Source of the DNA: Strongyloides papillosus
Taxonomy: Eukaryota; Nematoda; Chromadorea; Rhabditida; Strongyloididae
Assembly: GCA_005656395.1 (NCBI GenBank)
Contig: SRSI01000009.1
Span: 992,001-1,056,000 of the forward strand
DNA length: 64,000 nucleotides
Direction: 5' to 3'
In this document: piece after piece, positions 35,206-48,000 of the stretch
Numbering within the stretch: position 1 is the first letter of the stretch
Layout of the letters: each line of letters starts with the position of its first letter
The notes under the pieces: model-generated
What the model was told of the DNA's origin: nothing
The model's input: only the letters and a program-made list of their open reading frames with translations
The model's database searches: none
Made by a program: the position numbers and the translations under genes

Positions 35206-36951
35206 AAAAATGTCCTTTCAAACATTCCCTAAAACAAATCATTGAACTTCCAAATTAATGTATTAGAATTAAATTTCACAAATTGAGTTTTTAAAAAAAG
35301 GAATTAAGTTTTATAAAAGTAAACTTTTAATTTCTTTACATATATTTTTGCATAGAAAATGTTTAATAAAAAAATTTCTACCTTCGTTTAACAAATAAAT
35401 TATCATAATGTTTATAAGAAAGTTAGATTTCTAGTTGATAAAAAAATTACGTGTAAAAGTTAAACATAAATGTGTATATATTTTATAAAACCTAATAAAC
35501 CTTTATTAAATTACTAAAGGAAAACAAGTAAAATTTTATTTATAAAAAATTAAAGTGGAAATTATTAAAAAAAAGCCTAAAACAAAATATTGAATGGGTT
35601 AAAGTATTATAATGTTTATATATCATCATCAATCACGATTCATTTAATTTCATTTTTTTTCTAAAGTCATATTTAAGGTCAAAAGTTAGTTGTTTTAAAC
35701 ACATTATATATCTTTCTGATAAGTAATGATATAAATATTTTAGTAAAATGGAATTTTGACTAACTTTGCATATACAATCATTTGGCATTAACTATATTTT
35801 CACACTATGCTATTACACTAAGTATATTAAAAATTTCCATGGTAAAAAAACGTTTTTCTAAAAATAGGGTGTAGTTTATATTTTATATTGAAATTAAAAA
35901 AATTGCCATGATAACTATTGGGATACTCTTTATATTTATATCAATCTCAAATATCTCCTCTACAACGAAAACATTAGTTTTTAGTTGTTTTATGAAATGT
36001 GATAATATAGATAAAAAATACTCTAAATAAGTCAGGCAATTCTTTTTTGTTTTAAAATTGAAAGTTGATTATAAATGTAAAACAGATTACAATTAACTAT
36101 TTAAAATTTTTCATGACATGAATTTTAATTATTTATACTTTTCCCTATAGAACACAAAAAAAGCTTTTTGCTTTTTTACAAAATCATATCTATTACAAAA
36201 TTTAACATATCTTGTGCTATTAATGCAATAGTACGTTACATCCAATATGCTAATATTTATCAATCAAAATATTTCTGTCTACTTTATAATTTTAGATGTA
36301 TCAAATAATACCAAACTTTTATAGTATGTTTGGATAGCAAATTGAATTTGCCAGTTTGACATTTACACATCATAGTTTTTTTGTGGCAAATGCTTCAATA
36401 TGTAAATTCTAATAACTCATTTTTGATCCAAACACGAAAAAGTTCACAATTTCATATTTGACTTCTAAGGCTAACACTAAGTCTTCATAATAAAGACAAT
36501 GATAATTTCAGAATATTGTAATTTTTTGTTATTGATAAAAAAGTTAAATAGAAAGATTGCGAGCTTTTACAAAACTTTGTTTTATTAAACATTAAAATTT
36601 GTTACCTAAATATTTGGTTTATGAAATCTAGTTATAAAAACGTTTGTTTTCTTGGAAACAGATTAAATACTAAATTTTATAAGAGCAACAAAATTCTTCA
36701 CATGAAAAAAGTACATTATATAATGAATAAAAATACTATAATTAGTTATACAAAAATATAAGTACAATAAATACAATTTACAAATATTAAATACATTTGA
36801 TAATTACCCTTTATTTACATAATCTCTACTGGTATAATTACTCTGAATTAACGGTCAGTTAAACTTCTATTTTTCGGCATCTTATTTTAGTAATGTTGAG
36901 ACAAAAAAAACAACAAATCTTAACTCATTATGCTTAAGAAAATAGTAAAAA
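35206..36951. other. 1.7-kb spacer
   Basis: A/T-rich DNA between the small membrane protein gene and the stop of the RhoGAP gene. A patch at about 36330-36420 has short open frames on both strands, but no splice signals or start support a gene. Confidence 0.35.
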
Positions 36952-38659
36952 TTACACAATTTGATTTCTATATGTAATATTGTCAGTTGGACAAGATAAA
37001 ATCTGTTTCCAAAAGGCGTCAGATAACTGAAGAAGTCCTAACATTAAAAGTTTTTGTGATTCCATCTCTTTTTCCATTTGATCTAACGAGATTATTTCTG
37101 GTGACGTCTTAAATCCAACCACTGTTGGAGCAATAGCGTTAGAAATATTATAAATACCTACTTTAATGTTAGGATATGATTTTTCTGCAACCCTCTTCCA
37201 ATGAAGGCATAAAAAAGCTAAAGTATTGAGATTTGGCTTTGGGAGATCATAAATAACTGAAACCAAGGTATCTTTATTAATTTTATGAATTGCAGCTTCA
37301 AATTTTTCCCATAGGAAATGTGGTATAATAGGATCAGAAAACGCACGTAAAAATTTTAGAAGACAGCCTACTATTGTAGGAGCAGCAAAATTTTCTAATA
37401 TTGGAATGGTGTGGGAGTAAAGGAAAGTATTATAAAGTTTTGAGACTTCTAATTTTGATTCTGGTAGTTCATACAAATTTTTAATTGTAGGATAGTATTT
37501 CTCTAGTGCTATAATGCAATGAACTACAATATATGGAATCATTGGAAAAGTTTGAGGGCAAATATTGGGAAATGATAATTTTATTTTTGATCCATATTTA
37601 TAAAATACGTTTCTTGGTACACAAGGTGTTGGAACTTTAATAGTACATGAAGAATGACAGATAACTCCACAATCATCACATTTAGATACTGCTTTAGAAG
37701 AATTAAAAGACTTTTTACAGTATTCACAACATTCAGATGGATAATTGATATTGTTAAATGAGTGTAATCTTGATGATAAAGAATTAAGATTTCTTATCCA
37801 ACCATCCTTTATTGAAACGAAATCTGGCGTATTAATACTTCTATTACACAATATTGATGTTTTAATCTGATTACTAGTGACATTGTCACCATTTTTGTGA
37901 CAATAAACAGGATTAGATATGAATGACACGTGATGTTTAGGTTCCGGTGATTGTAACCTATTATTCTTCGTATTGAAACATTCACTTTTCAGAACAGAAA
38001 AGATGGAAGAATTAGACATTTTTTTAGCATCATTTGCATATGCAAATCTACTTTGTTCATGTGATTTACCAGACTGTGTTAATGTAGAAATGGTATTCTT
38101 TTCATTATCTACTGTAGAAGTTTCTTCATAAAACCAATTTGGCAAAGAGAAGTCGTCGTAATATTCTTCAAAACTTTTATTTTCTAAAATTAAATTGTTC
38201 TTCTCCTCAATATTTTCTTTTTGTGTTATATTTGATTCTAGCGATAATGGTGAATTATTATAACATGCCATTTTCTTGGTATTTTTTTCCATGACCTTAA
38301 AAACTTTTGTAAGTCTATTGATCTTTTCTTCTAACTCATTTTTTTGCGTTTGGAGAATTTTTATTTGTTCTCGAGAATCCAATAGATATGAATCTTTTGT
38401 TGAAAATCTTTTGTTAGTTTCCGACATATATTTTTCTTTAAGTTCTAGTTCGATTCTTAACATTTTATTAGTACTTTCCAGTCTTCGACATCGGTGTAAT
38501 AATTCTTCAATTGTTTTAATTATACCATGATCAACTAAAATATCATTATTTTTTAAAATAATAAAACTGACCATCAATATTTTTATTAATTATTTCTTCT
38601 GTTTTATTAAACAGTGGTTCAAACAAATTAATAGAATGACAACTTTCTTTAAAGTCCAT
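36952..38659 (-). CDS. CYK-4/MgcRacGAP-like protein: coiled coil, C1 domain and RhoGAP domain lacking the arginine finger
   Basis: Two exons on the minus strand, 38659-38572 and 38534-36952, with a 37-base intron, give 556 aa. The order of domains is that of the centralspindlin subunit CYK-4/MgcRacGAP, which organises the midzone and controls RhoA/Rac in cytokinesis. An N-terminal coiled coil spans about 30-120, followed by a disordered Ser/Asn-rich linker. A C1 zinc finger at about 287-334 has the spacing H-x11-C-x2-C-x12-C-x2-C-x4-H-x2-C-x7-C. A RhoGAP domain lies at about 358-520 (KFLRAFSDPIIP and the NAIAPTVVG block). The GAP loop, normally G-L-Y/F-R-V-S-G, here reads NLYELPE, with Glu at about 385 in place of the catalytic Arg. 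The fold may therefore bind a GTPase without activating its hydrolysis. A 3' splice site at 38663 lies four bases before the ATG. It could be the single cyk-4 copy or a diverged paralogue. Confidence 0.85.
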
Positions 38660-38663
38660 TATC

Positions 38664-39747
38664 TACAAAAAAATTACAGTTAGTTTTTTTATTAAAAATG
38701 CAAATGTAAAACACCAAATAAATAAAATATGCAGAATGAACGGTAACAAAAAAAAGTGGTGACATATTGTCTGAGTGGTTTTTTATACCCGAGAGTGATT
38801 TTCATCAAATAGTTAGAAATCCAAAAAAAATGACAATACTTGTAACGATAAAATATTTTTAAACATTAAAATTTTTATTAAATGTATAAACTTTTAAAAT
38901 ATAATAATAAGTAAGTTATAACATTCAAAATAATTACTATCATAAATTAATTTACTAATATGAACTTTTAACATAATATTGGAGTTTTGCTATTGCTTAG
39001 TTATCAAAATCTCCACAAGATTGTAATAATCTTATTTAAATTTCCTTTTTAAAGTAACTTTAAATCTATATTATTTTCATTAAATATACACAATTTGATG
39101 TTAATATTCTATTTACAGAATAAGTCTACGTAAGAAAGTGTTTTGCTTAGTAAAGGGAAAATCCTATACACAAAAATGTTGTATTATTGGAAATGATAAT
39201 TACCAAAGAAGTTGTAAATATTTAATTTAATTTTTTGATTGTCTAGTACTTGAAATTTTTTTTGAGTTTCAAAACAAAACGCTTAAGTACATTTGTCTAC
39301 TTATTAATCCTTTTTATTTTATATAATTATAGGGAATAATATTTCAAAAAGGATTATGACATAATTACCGGTGTTATTGATAATGTTTTTGAAAATATTT
39401 TTTAATGAACATAACAAATTAACATTTATTTTTACTTCTATATACACTCATTAGTCTATTTTTTAAAGCAAAAAAAAATTTTTTATTTATAAAAAACGTT
39501 ATGACAAGTTTATAGGATTTTTTTAAAGCTGTGATTTCAAACATTCTATTTATGTGATTTGCGTTATGGTACAACCTTCAATAAGTAATTCTGTACGATA
39601 AAGATTACTTTCACAGTTGTTGTTTCAAAATTATTTTAACTATGAAAATGTGATTAATAGTACTTGAAATTTGCGGTATTTTAAAATTTTGTTTGTCAAA
39701 GATTAATATAAAAATAAAGTGTTTTATTTTTTTCCACTTTCCACCAA
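38664..39747. other. Spacer between divergent genes
   Basis: A/T-rich sequence holding the promoters of the RhoGAP gene (minus) and the secreted-protein gene (plus). A TATA-like TATAAAAAA on the minus strand near 38790 is the only candidate element. No coding signal. Confidence 0.35.
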
Positions 39748-40385
39748 ATGACTCATTTCATTTATCATAGTTTTCTCATCTTTTTTGTATTTTTATGTTT
39801 AGTAAGAAGTCAAACAATTAATAATGGTTCTGTTCTAAAACAACGCGCTTGTAATAGAATAAAAAATTTATTAACAGAATTTTTAACATGTGAACAGTTA
39901 ACTTCTTGGTTTGATTATCTTACTAATTCATTGGCTGATGGCAAAGATATAAATACAACTATATCTGGTAACCTATAACTTTAACAATTAATTTTAGTTA
40001 AAATTATTAAGGGCTTCAATCTGTAATCATGGGATCATTGACTAGTTCTCAGAATTCGACAATTGTAACAAAAAAAGCTCCATTGGTTTTGAGTCTTGGC
40101 ATATCTGGCACCCAAAATGTCACTGAAAGTTTAATTTCTGTTATAACGAATAATTTGATGCCATTAGGGACACAGATAGAATCATTAGTACAAATGTGGA
40201 TACGTGAAAATATGGATAAAAATGTTATGTATAACCACATTTATTATTATGCTTTAACATTTCTTACAAAAAAACGTATTAAAACAATATTTAAGAGATA
40301 TAAACATGTTGTTGGTGATTCAAAATATAATACATTTAAATCAGCATTTGGTTCACTGATAAAATTCGATTTATATCCGGTATAA
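39748..40385 (+). CDS. Secreted protein, function unknown
   Basis: Two exons, 39748-39967 and 40012-40385, with a 44-base intron, give 197 aa. Residues 1-21 form a signal peptide (hydrophobic core FLIFFVFLCLV, cleavage likely near Ser21). The mature part is helical and contains two Cys within 15 residues (RACNRIKNLLTEFLTC). After them come several N-glycosylation sequons and a basic C-terminal third (FLTKKRIKTIFKRYKHV). The first acceptor (ATTTTAG) gives stops in all frames, so splicing must use the second site (ATTATTAAG). That site is the only one that joins in frame. The protein resembles the small helical secreted proteins common in parasitic nematodes, but no family was recognised. Confidence 0.75.
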
Positions 40386-42059
40386 GATGTTTAAAATAAG
40401 TATATTTTTATTGTAAATTTCCCTATATTACCGAACAAAACATAATAAAATTTTTAACGAGTATATTTGTATTACGAAGAAAATTATCTAATAGAAAAAA
40501 GTTATTAAATAGAAAATCAAATTTTCTTATAGAATTAATTGTTATTTCAAAAATATATAATTGTAAAATATATTTATTTCTAATTTAATTGGATTATGGA
40601 TTTTGAAAAATTACGGATATAATTTTTTCTAAGAAAACTACTTGTATCCATAAACAATAAAAAATATGAAGCATATATTATTTACATTGTATACCCACGT
40701 TTGTATAAATTATATATATAGACATAAAATATTCTACTATAAACATGTAAAAAAAAACTTAATATGTAAGACATATTGAAAGATTTTTTAAGCTTCTTAT
40801 TAATATCCGTCTTTCAAATATTTCACAAATAAGACAGATTTTATGAAATAATTTATTCTGATGATTGATATTCTTATATATTTCTGTTAGTGCGACGCCC
40901 TACAAATATGAATAATATGTAAACAATTAATATTATATTAATAAAAAAAACATTTGAAAATAAACGTCTATTTAAACTGTCAAACTTCGTAATTATTGTT
41001 AATAAGTCGTTTACTATTTTGAAATCAGAAAAACGCTTATTTACTATAAAAATTTTATCAACATCCTGAAAGCAATATGTTGAATACATGTTAGTACATT
41101 TCAAATACCTTCCTATAAATTTGATGACGTTAATCTTATTTGATAATTCTTTTTGTTTTACAATTTTTTTTTACTGATGACTCATCCAAAAATTTATTAA
41201 AAATAAATTCGTAATAATAAGGTTCTGTTTTTATGGTAACATGATTAATGTTATTTTGAAATAAAGAAAAAAAAACATAAAAAAAATATAAAATAATTAA
41301 TAATTTGATAAACTATCGCAAAATTGATAAAGTAATTCTATCATTATGCGAAATATTACAAAATTATGCCAATCATTTGTCTTAAAAATAGTCATAAATA
41401 TTGTTTGATAAAATTAAGAAATAAATTGGTAATTATTTTATAAATAACTAGTATATTTAATATTAATAAAACATTTTAAAAATTAACCTTTCACTAAAGA
41501 TAAAGTACATTTGTTAAAAATCATGGAAAAAAAAGCGCATAATACATCTTGATATAGTTTTTATAATTATTTCATATACTATTTACGTAATTATAAATAT
41601 ACATCATTTTTAATCATTAACTAAAAAAGAATTATCTGTAATAAAAATTATATCAATATACAACATATAAGACATTATATTATTTAAGATCATAAACTAA
41701 TAAATTAACAAACGATCTTACTCCTACACATAATTTATTACATATAAAGTTGATTTTTGCTATATTTAGATGTTAAATATAAAATAATCAAGGTAGTTTA
41801 TGTATGTGTATATTTAAATATATGAATAAATATTCATAGATTGCTTTAGGTGTATTATATCATATTTTATTGTACCTATAAAATTTGTTTTTATAATTTT
41901 AATTATTTTTTTAATTTAGAAATATTACATATCACTCTAAATTTAATTAACCTTTTTTTACTTTTCTATTTGTATTATTAAAAAGTAAAAAATAGAAAAG
42001 ATTATTGTCAAAATTATTTTTTCTTTCTCTTTTTTAATCGGAACCTTCTAAAATATTCT
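40386..42059. other. 1.7-kb spacer
   Basis: A/T-rich spacer with one doubtful minus-strand frame, 40874-41089, described separately. The sequence after 41110 shows no coding signal. Short inverted A/T runs around 41980 (AAAAAGTAAAAAATAGAAAAG preceded by its near complement) may form a weak hairpin in the promoter of the next gene. Confidence 0.35.
40874..41089 (-). CDS. Possible 71-aa single-pass membrane protein, uncertain
   Basis: A minus-strand frame from the ATG at 41089 encodes 71 aa. It has a polar N-terminal half (KRFSDFKIVNDLLTIITKFD) and one TM segment near the C-terminus followed by RRTNRNI. A good acceptor-like CTTTCAG (ending at about 41063) inside the frame and a TTTGTAG near 40904 leave open a different exon structure. 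No upstream exon could be joined in frame. It may be a chance frame, since A/T-rich DNA favours hydrophobic codons. Confidence 0.28.
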   Translation of the reverse strand: MYSTYCFQDVDKIFIVNKRFSDFKIVNDLLTIITKFDSLNRRLFSNVFFINIILIVYILFIFVGRRTNRNI

Positions 42060-43696
42060 ATGAATATTGAAGAGAAAGTCTTTAGAATATCTAAGGTAAC
42101 TCAAAAAATCCTAGGATTCATTGATGATTTCGAAGATTACAAAAGTGTTGAAGAATGTTGTCCACTTTTTAAATATTATTTAAAGAATTTACCATGCTCC
42201 TTAAAAGTTAAAGAAGATAATTTATGTTATGTTACATTAAGAGTATGTTTTTACTTTATTTAATGTTTATGATAAAAAACTTAAAATTTTTTAAGGAAAT
42301 TACTGAAGAAAATACAATTGCAATAACAATAGATAACAATGAAGAATTTCGTGTTAATAATTTAAGAAAAGATCCAATAAAATTAAGAAATATTCTGGTT
42401 CATCGTACACAAATAATTATTATATATAACTATAAAACAATTTCTTCATGGTATAAAAAAGAAGCAATATTAACAACAAATTATATATTAAAAAATATAT
42501 GTAAAAATATAACAACTATTATGCTTTATTTTTCAGATAATAATGTTTCTGAATTTTGGACATATCTATTACCAATGTTTAATACATTAAAAATATCTAA
42601 AATTGGACAATTTTTTTCTAGATATTTTTCTGAAAAATGTGAAATTTGTCAACCAAGGTTATTCGATTTTGAAAGTTATAAATATTTAAAATTTATTGAT
42701 ACATCATTGTTAGTACATACTGAATATTATGAAGAAGATACTCGTATGATAAAGTGGTTAATAAAATCATTAAGAAATAGCCAACCAATAACTTTTGTAA
42801 TTAGAATTTTAGGTAATTGTGGTAATAATAATGGTATGTATGAAGGAAATTATAAAGATCTTTTATCATCAACATTTGCCAAAGATGTTGTTAGAAATAT
42901 TAATAATTCCCATCATTATGTTTATTTTGAGTTAAATACTATATCGTGGGATATTACATCATGGTTTGGTAGAGGAAATAAGAAAGATTTCATTTGTCCA
43001 CCTAAACGTTTTAAACAAATATGTTTTAAGAAGATAAAATATCTAAAAATTAATTTAAATAATCGTTATTATTTTCCAAACTTTTCTAAATTCTATTCCT
43101 TCACTAATTATTGTTATTTAGAAAGTTTAACAATTGTAGTAGGTGAACATTTTGAAGAAGAGTTAACTTTAGATATGTTAAAAAATTTACTAAATACACT
43201 TAAAAATGTGTCAAGCTTTAAGGAGCTAACAATTACCAATAAAAATGAGTTTGGACAAAGTTATATTGAACACCTTGCTCAACATATTCCATTAAATGTT
43301 AAAAAATTAATAATAGATGGATATATTATATACTCTAATATTATACTACAATCAATAACTACAAGATGCCCATTAATAGAACATTTAGTTATGGGGAAAC
43401 CTATCTATGAACAGTCATTACCATCTTTATTTTTTTTTTCATTAACAAAATTAAAATATCTAAGTTTTTGGTGTTTTGAAGAAGATATATTTCATATACC
43501 AATAACTTGTATTGCTATCAAAATTGAATGTTACTGTTCCTGGTCACCATCTGAAGATATTGAATATACCTGTATAAGGAAACTTCTTAAATATCGTTAC
43601 CCAAAACTCCTTCAAATCGTTGATCAAAATAATATATATAATGGAAAATTTATTTATTTTAATAAAACAGAAGATTGTTTAATATTAAAAAATTAA
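42060..43696 (+). CDS. F-box / LRR-like protein, lineage-specific
   Basis: Two exons, 42060-42242 and 42296-43696, joined in phase 0 across a 53-base intron (GTATGT to TTTTTTAAG), give 527 aa. Residues about 10-45 (VTQKILGFIDDFEDYKSVEECCPLFKYYL) resemble a diverged F-box. The rest contains irregular leucine-rich segments (for example LKFIDTSLL, YLESLTIVV, VSSFKELTI and VKKLIIDGY). The architecture matches the F-box protein at 27.7 kb, with the F-box near the start split from the repeats by an early intron, which suggests a common origin. It probably serves as a substrate adaptor of an SCF-type ubiquitin ligase, by analogy only. Target unknown. Confidence 0.78.
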
Positions 43697-45096
43697 TAAA
43701 ACTAATTTATTTATTAATTTTTTCTTTTTTTTAAATTGTTTCTACATAAAAATAAATATGTAGTAGAAATGTTAATAGATGTTTACAAAATGATATGTAA
43801 TATAACGTCCTTTTTAAACCTATTAATAATATAAAAATATATATTTTATGAAAAATTAAATTAACCATATATTTTATTTTAATTATATAGAAAATGATAA
43901 AAATACTTATTAATAGGTTGCAAGTATATATTATGTTTTAATCAACTTCTATCATATACTAATTTCTTATTTTATAAACTATATTTAATTAATTTACAAA
44001 AACGATATACTAAATAGATTGATAAAAATAATTCTATAAAACATCTTAGATAATGATAATTTAAAGTGATATGGTAGAAGAATGCAAAGTTTGTCTAGGT
44101 AATGAGTGAATGATGAGTTATAAAAGATATATTAGTACATATACTTTTTTTGTTTTTATAGTATTAATGATATTTGATTCATCAAAAGTTATGTATACTA
44201 TAAAATTATGATTAAAATGTTTATAATACTACCTAATGACATGATAATCAAAATAATAATATCTTTTATAAAAAGAAACAATCCTACAGTTGATGTTATA
44301 CATAATAACAATTTTTCTACCACTATCATTATAAATCATATATCTTCAAAGTATTTTTCCTCTTTTTTCTTTAACTTGAAATAATAATCATAATTTTAAC
44401 ATTTAATATATCATGTCTCGTTATACTTACTTGTATAAACATAATATTATACCCATTTTCCCTCATTATCAAAACATCTTAATACTTATACAATTATCAT
44501 GATTTTCTGTATCGACACATTTTTATACAAATCTTATATTCTAAACATTATATATATTTTCTTTAATTTTTCTATAAATCAAAGATATTCGCTTATAATA
44601 AAACTTACTTATGAATGCCATCTTATTTTTAATACCTCTGAAAGTGCTTTTATTATATCAAGACAGCTGCAGTTTTGTAAAGATATCTTTTCTAAAAATA
44701 TATATATTGTATTAATTTATATAATTATGAATAGGATGAAAAGAAAAAAAAAGAAAACTTTAAAAAAAGGAAGAAGAAGATATTAAATGATATTTTAAAT
44801 TTAAAATATAATTTGCACTTGTCTTTTTATATTACCATACTAACATTACAATTATTATTCACTTCTCATTCTTTCTTTCTTTTAATACATGATCTTATAT
44901 TATTTTTTGATTTGGTGATTAATATTGTTTTACTTTTGTATAGTAAGTAAACTTTAGCACTTTACAACTTTTAACATTCTTTCTTTTAAACTTATTCATA
45001 TTAAAATTTCTTCGTACACAATATTTCTAATTTATTTTGCAATTTAATATTACTTTTATTTATTTATTTTTTATAAGTAAATTAATTAATTTAAGT
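43697..45096. other. 1.4-kb spacer upstream of laminin beta
   Basis: A/T-rich sequence. An open frame at 44499-44786 has a Phe/Ile/Lys composition typical of chance A/T-rich DNA. A short piece at 44071 (about nine codons) followed by a donor could be joined to a frame at about 44163, but the product would be only 25 aa. Promoter and enhancers of lam-1 should lie here. No site could be named. Confidence 0.35.
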
Positions 45097-48000
45097 ATGA
45101 GAGAAAAGTTTTACCTTTTGCTGTTAATATTTTCAATTATCTCAATAATATTTATTATATGTGAGGAGGAAGATTTATGTAATGGACAGTCATGTTATCC
45201 AGCAACAGGTAATTTATTAATTGGTAGAAAAAAACAATTATCTGTGACATCAACATGTGGTTTGAAAAATCCTCAAAGATATTGTATTGTATCAAATTTA
45301 CAAGGAAATAGCAGTTGTTACTATTGTGATTCTAGACTACCATACTCCAGAAGAAATCCAAATAGTCATGGTATTGAGAATGTCATTAAGAATAGGGATG
45401 AAAGGAGGATATCAAGGTGGTGGCAGGCAGAAAATGGTGTACAGAATGTCTCTATACAACTTGATCTTGAAGCTGAATTTCATTTTACTCACCTAATAAT
45501 GACATTTAAAAATTTTAGACCAGCTGCTATGTTAATTGAGAGAAGTAATGATTACGGAAAAACATGGGATATCTATAGATATTTTGCCTATGATTGTCAA
45601 TCGTCATTTCCTGGTGTCAAGGAAAGTTTACCAAAAAATCATGGAGATGTTATTTGTACAGATAAGTATAGTCATGTATCACCAAGTACTGGTGGTGAGG
45701 TAATTTATTTTTATTATTTTATATAGAATTATTTTTTAGTTAATTTATAAAGTCATTAATCCACAAATACGGACTGTTAATCCGTATGCTGAGGAGGTTG
45801 CTAAATTGTTGAGAATAACTAATTTAAGAATTAATTTTACCAAACTCCATACACTTGGCGATGATCTTCTTGATAATAGAAATGATGTCAAAGAAAAGTA
45901 TTATTATGCTTTGTATGAATTAATTGTACGTGGATCATGTTCATGTTATGGACATGCACAAAAATGTATTCCAATGAGTTATGATGACAGTCAGTTACAA
46001 AATTATGAATATGATTATCAGGTTCAAGATATGGTATATGGTAAATGCCATTGTACACATAATACAAAAGGTAATTATAGAAATTAGATTTATTATATTA
46101 ATTTTTCTAGGATTAAATTGTGAGAAATGTGAAGATTTTTACAATGATTTACCATGGAGACCAGCATTTGGTAAGGATACAAATGCATGTAAACGTTGTG
46201 AATGTAATAATCATGCAGTTTCTTGTCACTTTGATCAAAGTGTCTATGAAAATTCCAACAGAACATCTGGAGGTGTTTGTGATGATTGTCAACATAATAC
46301 AATGGGAAAAAATTGTGAAGAATGTAAACCATATTATTATAGAGATATAACATTATCACATTCATCACCATATACATGTAAAGAGTGTAATTGTAATAAA
46401 ATAGGCTCACTATTTAACGGAATCTGTGAAAGTGAACATGATATTGAAAGAAATTTGATTGCTGGAAAGTGTTATTGTAAAAAATATGTTGATGGTGATA
46501 GATGTGACAGGTGTAAAAATGGATATTGGAATTTAAATGATTTCAATGAAGATGGTTGCGAGGAATGTACATGTAATACATTAGGTACCATTAATAATGA
46601 AGGTTGTAATAAATTAACTGGTGAATGTACTTGTAAACGTTTTGTTGATGGAGCGAAATGTGATAAATGTATTGAAAATTACTATGGTTTAAGTGAAGAT
46701 TTAGATGGTTGTAAGGAGTGTGATTGTGATATTGGTGGTTCATTATCACCACAATGTGATACTATTACTGGACAGTGTTTATGCAAAGAACATTTTAGTG
46801 GTAGAAGATGTGAAGTACCACAAGATTCATTCTTTTGTCCTAATATTGATTATTACACTTTTGAAGCCGAAAAAGGAACAAGAACAGGAAAAGAAAGTAC
46901 AATTGAATATGGTGGTGAGATACCTAAGAGTTCTTATCAAAAATGGAGTGGTATGGGATATTTAAGGGTAAAAGAAGGTTCAGAAATAAATTTCGACATT
47001 GGAAGAGTACATAAAACATTACTTTACAATATTATTGTTCGTTATGATTCAGAAACGAAGATGATTGGTTGGGAGAATGTTGAAGTTATACTAAGTAGAC
47101 CAAATATTATTAACAGTACAAATATTAATAGTCCATGTAAAAATTATAACATGGATAATGATTTTATGATAACAAAATTGAGAGGAAGACAAATCTATGA
47201 AGAAATTAATCCAACAATATGTTTAGAAGAAGGAGTTGATTACCAATTAAAAATTATTTTTGGTGAGAGAAGAACTAATTATCCTGATAGAAGTGCTTCT
47301 ATATTAATTGATAGTATTATCTTAATACCACAATTAAATCAACTAGATATTTTTAATAATCCAATAAATGGTATTTATCATCTACAGCAATATAACTTAA
47401 ATTACTGTAGGCACCTTCTTTTATTATTAACACCATTCGATGATATCCCATCAATTTGCCATAAATATACATGTTCAATTGCTGCATCAATGATAGGTAA
47501 AGCTTTACAATGTGATTGTGATAAAACAGGTTCAATATCAAATATATGTAATGGTAATGGTGGACAATGTTTATGCAAAAAAAATGTCATTGGTAGAAGG
47601 TGTGATGAATGTAGCGAAGGAACGTATGGATTTAGTCCAAATGGTTGTAGTTTATGTGATTGTGATAGTATTGGAAGTTTAGATAATCGTTGTGATAAAG
47701 AAACAGGACAATGTTTATGTAATATAAATGAAATAACCGGAAGACAATGTGATGAATGTTATGATGGTAGCTGGAATTTTCCAAATTGTCAATTATGTTC
47801 ATGTAACAGTCATTCTAATGTTTGTGATAAGAAAAATGGAACATGTTTAAGTTGTGAAAATAATACATATGGAAGATATTGTGAAAGATGTAGAGATGGT
47901 TATTATGGAGATCCAAGAATTGAAGTTAATATACCCTGTAAAGCTTGTATGTGTCCTGGTAATCCTGATTCAGGAAATTATAATGCTAATTCATGTTCAT

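Noticed and set aside
38769..38842. 74-base stretch with 7-bp complementary ends (TATTGTC / GACAATA), tRNA-like length
   Set aside because: No D, anticodon or T stems can be formed and there is no TTCGA-like loop. The end match is likely chance.
44071..44219. Nine codons (MVEECKVCL) plus a donor and a following in-phase frame
   Set aside because: The spliced product would be 25 aa. Donor and acceptor of this quality are frequent by chance.
44499..44786. 95-codon open frame upstream of lam-1
   Set aside because: Poly-Lys/Arg end from A-rich runs and low-complexity hydrophobic start. It looks like chance in the lam-1 promoter region.
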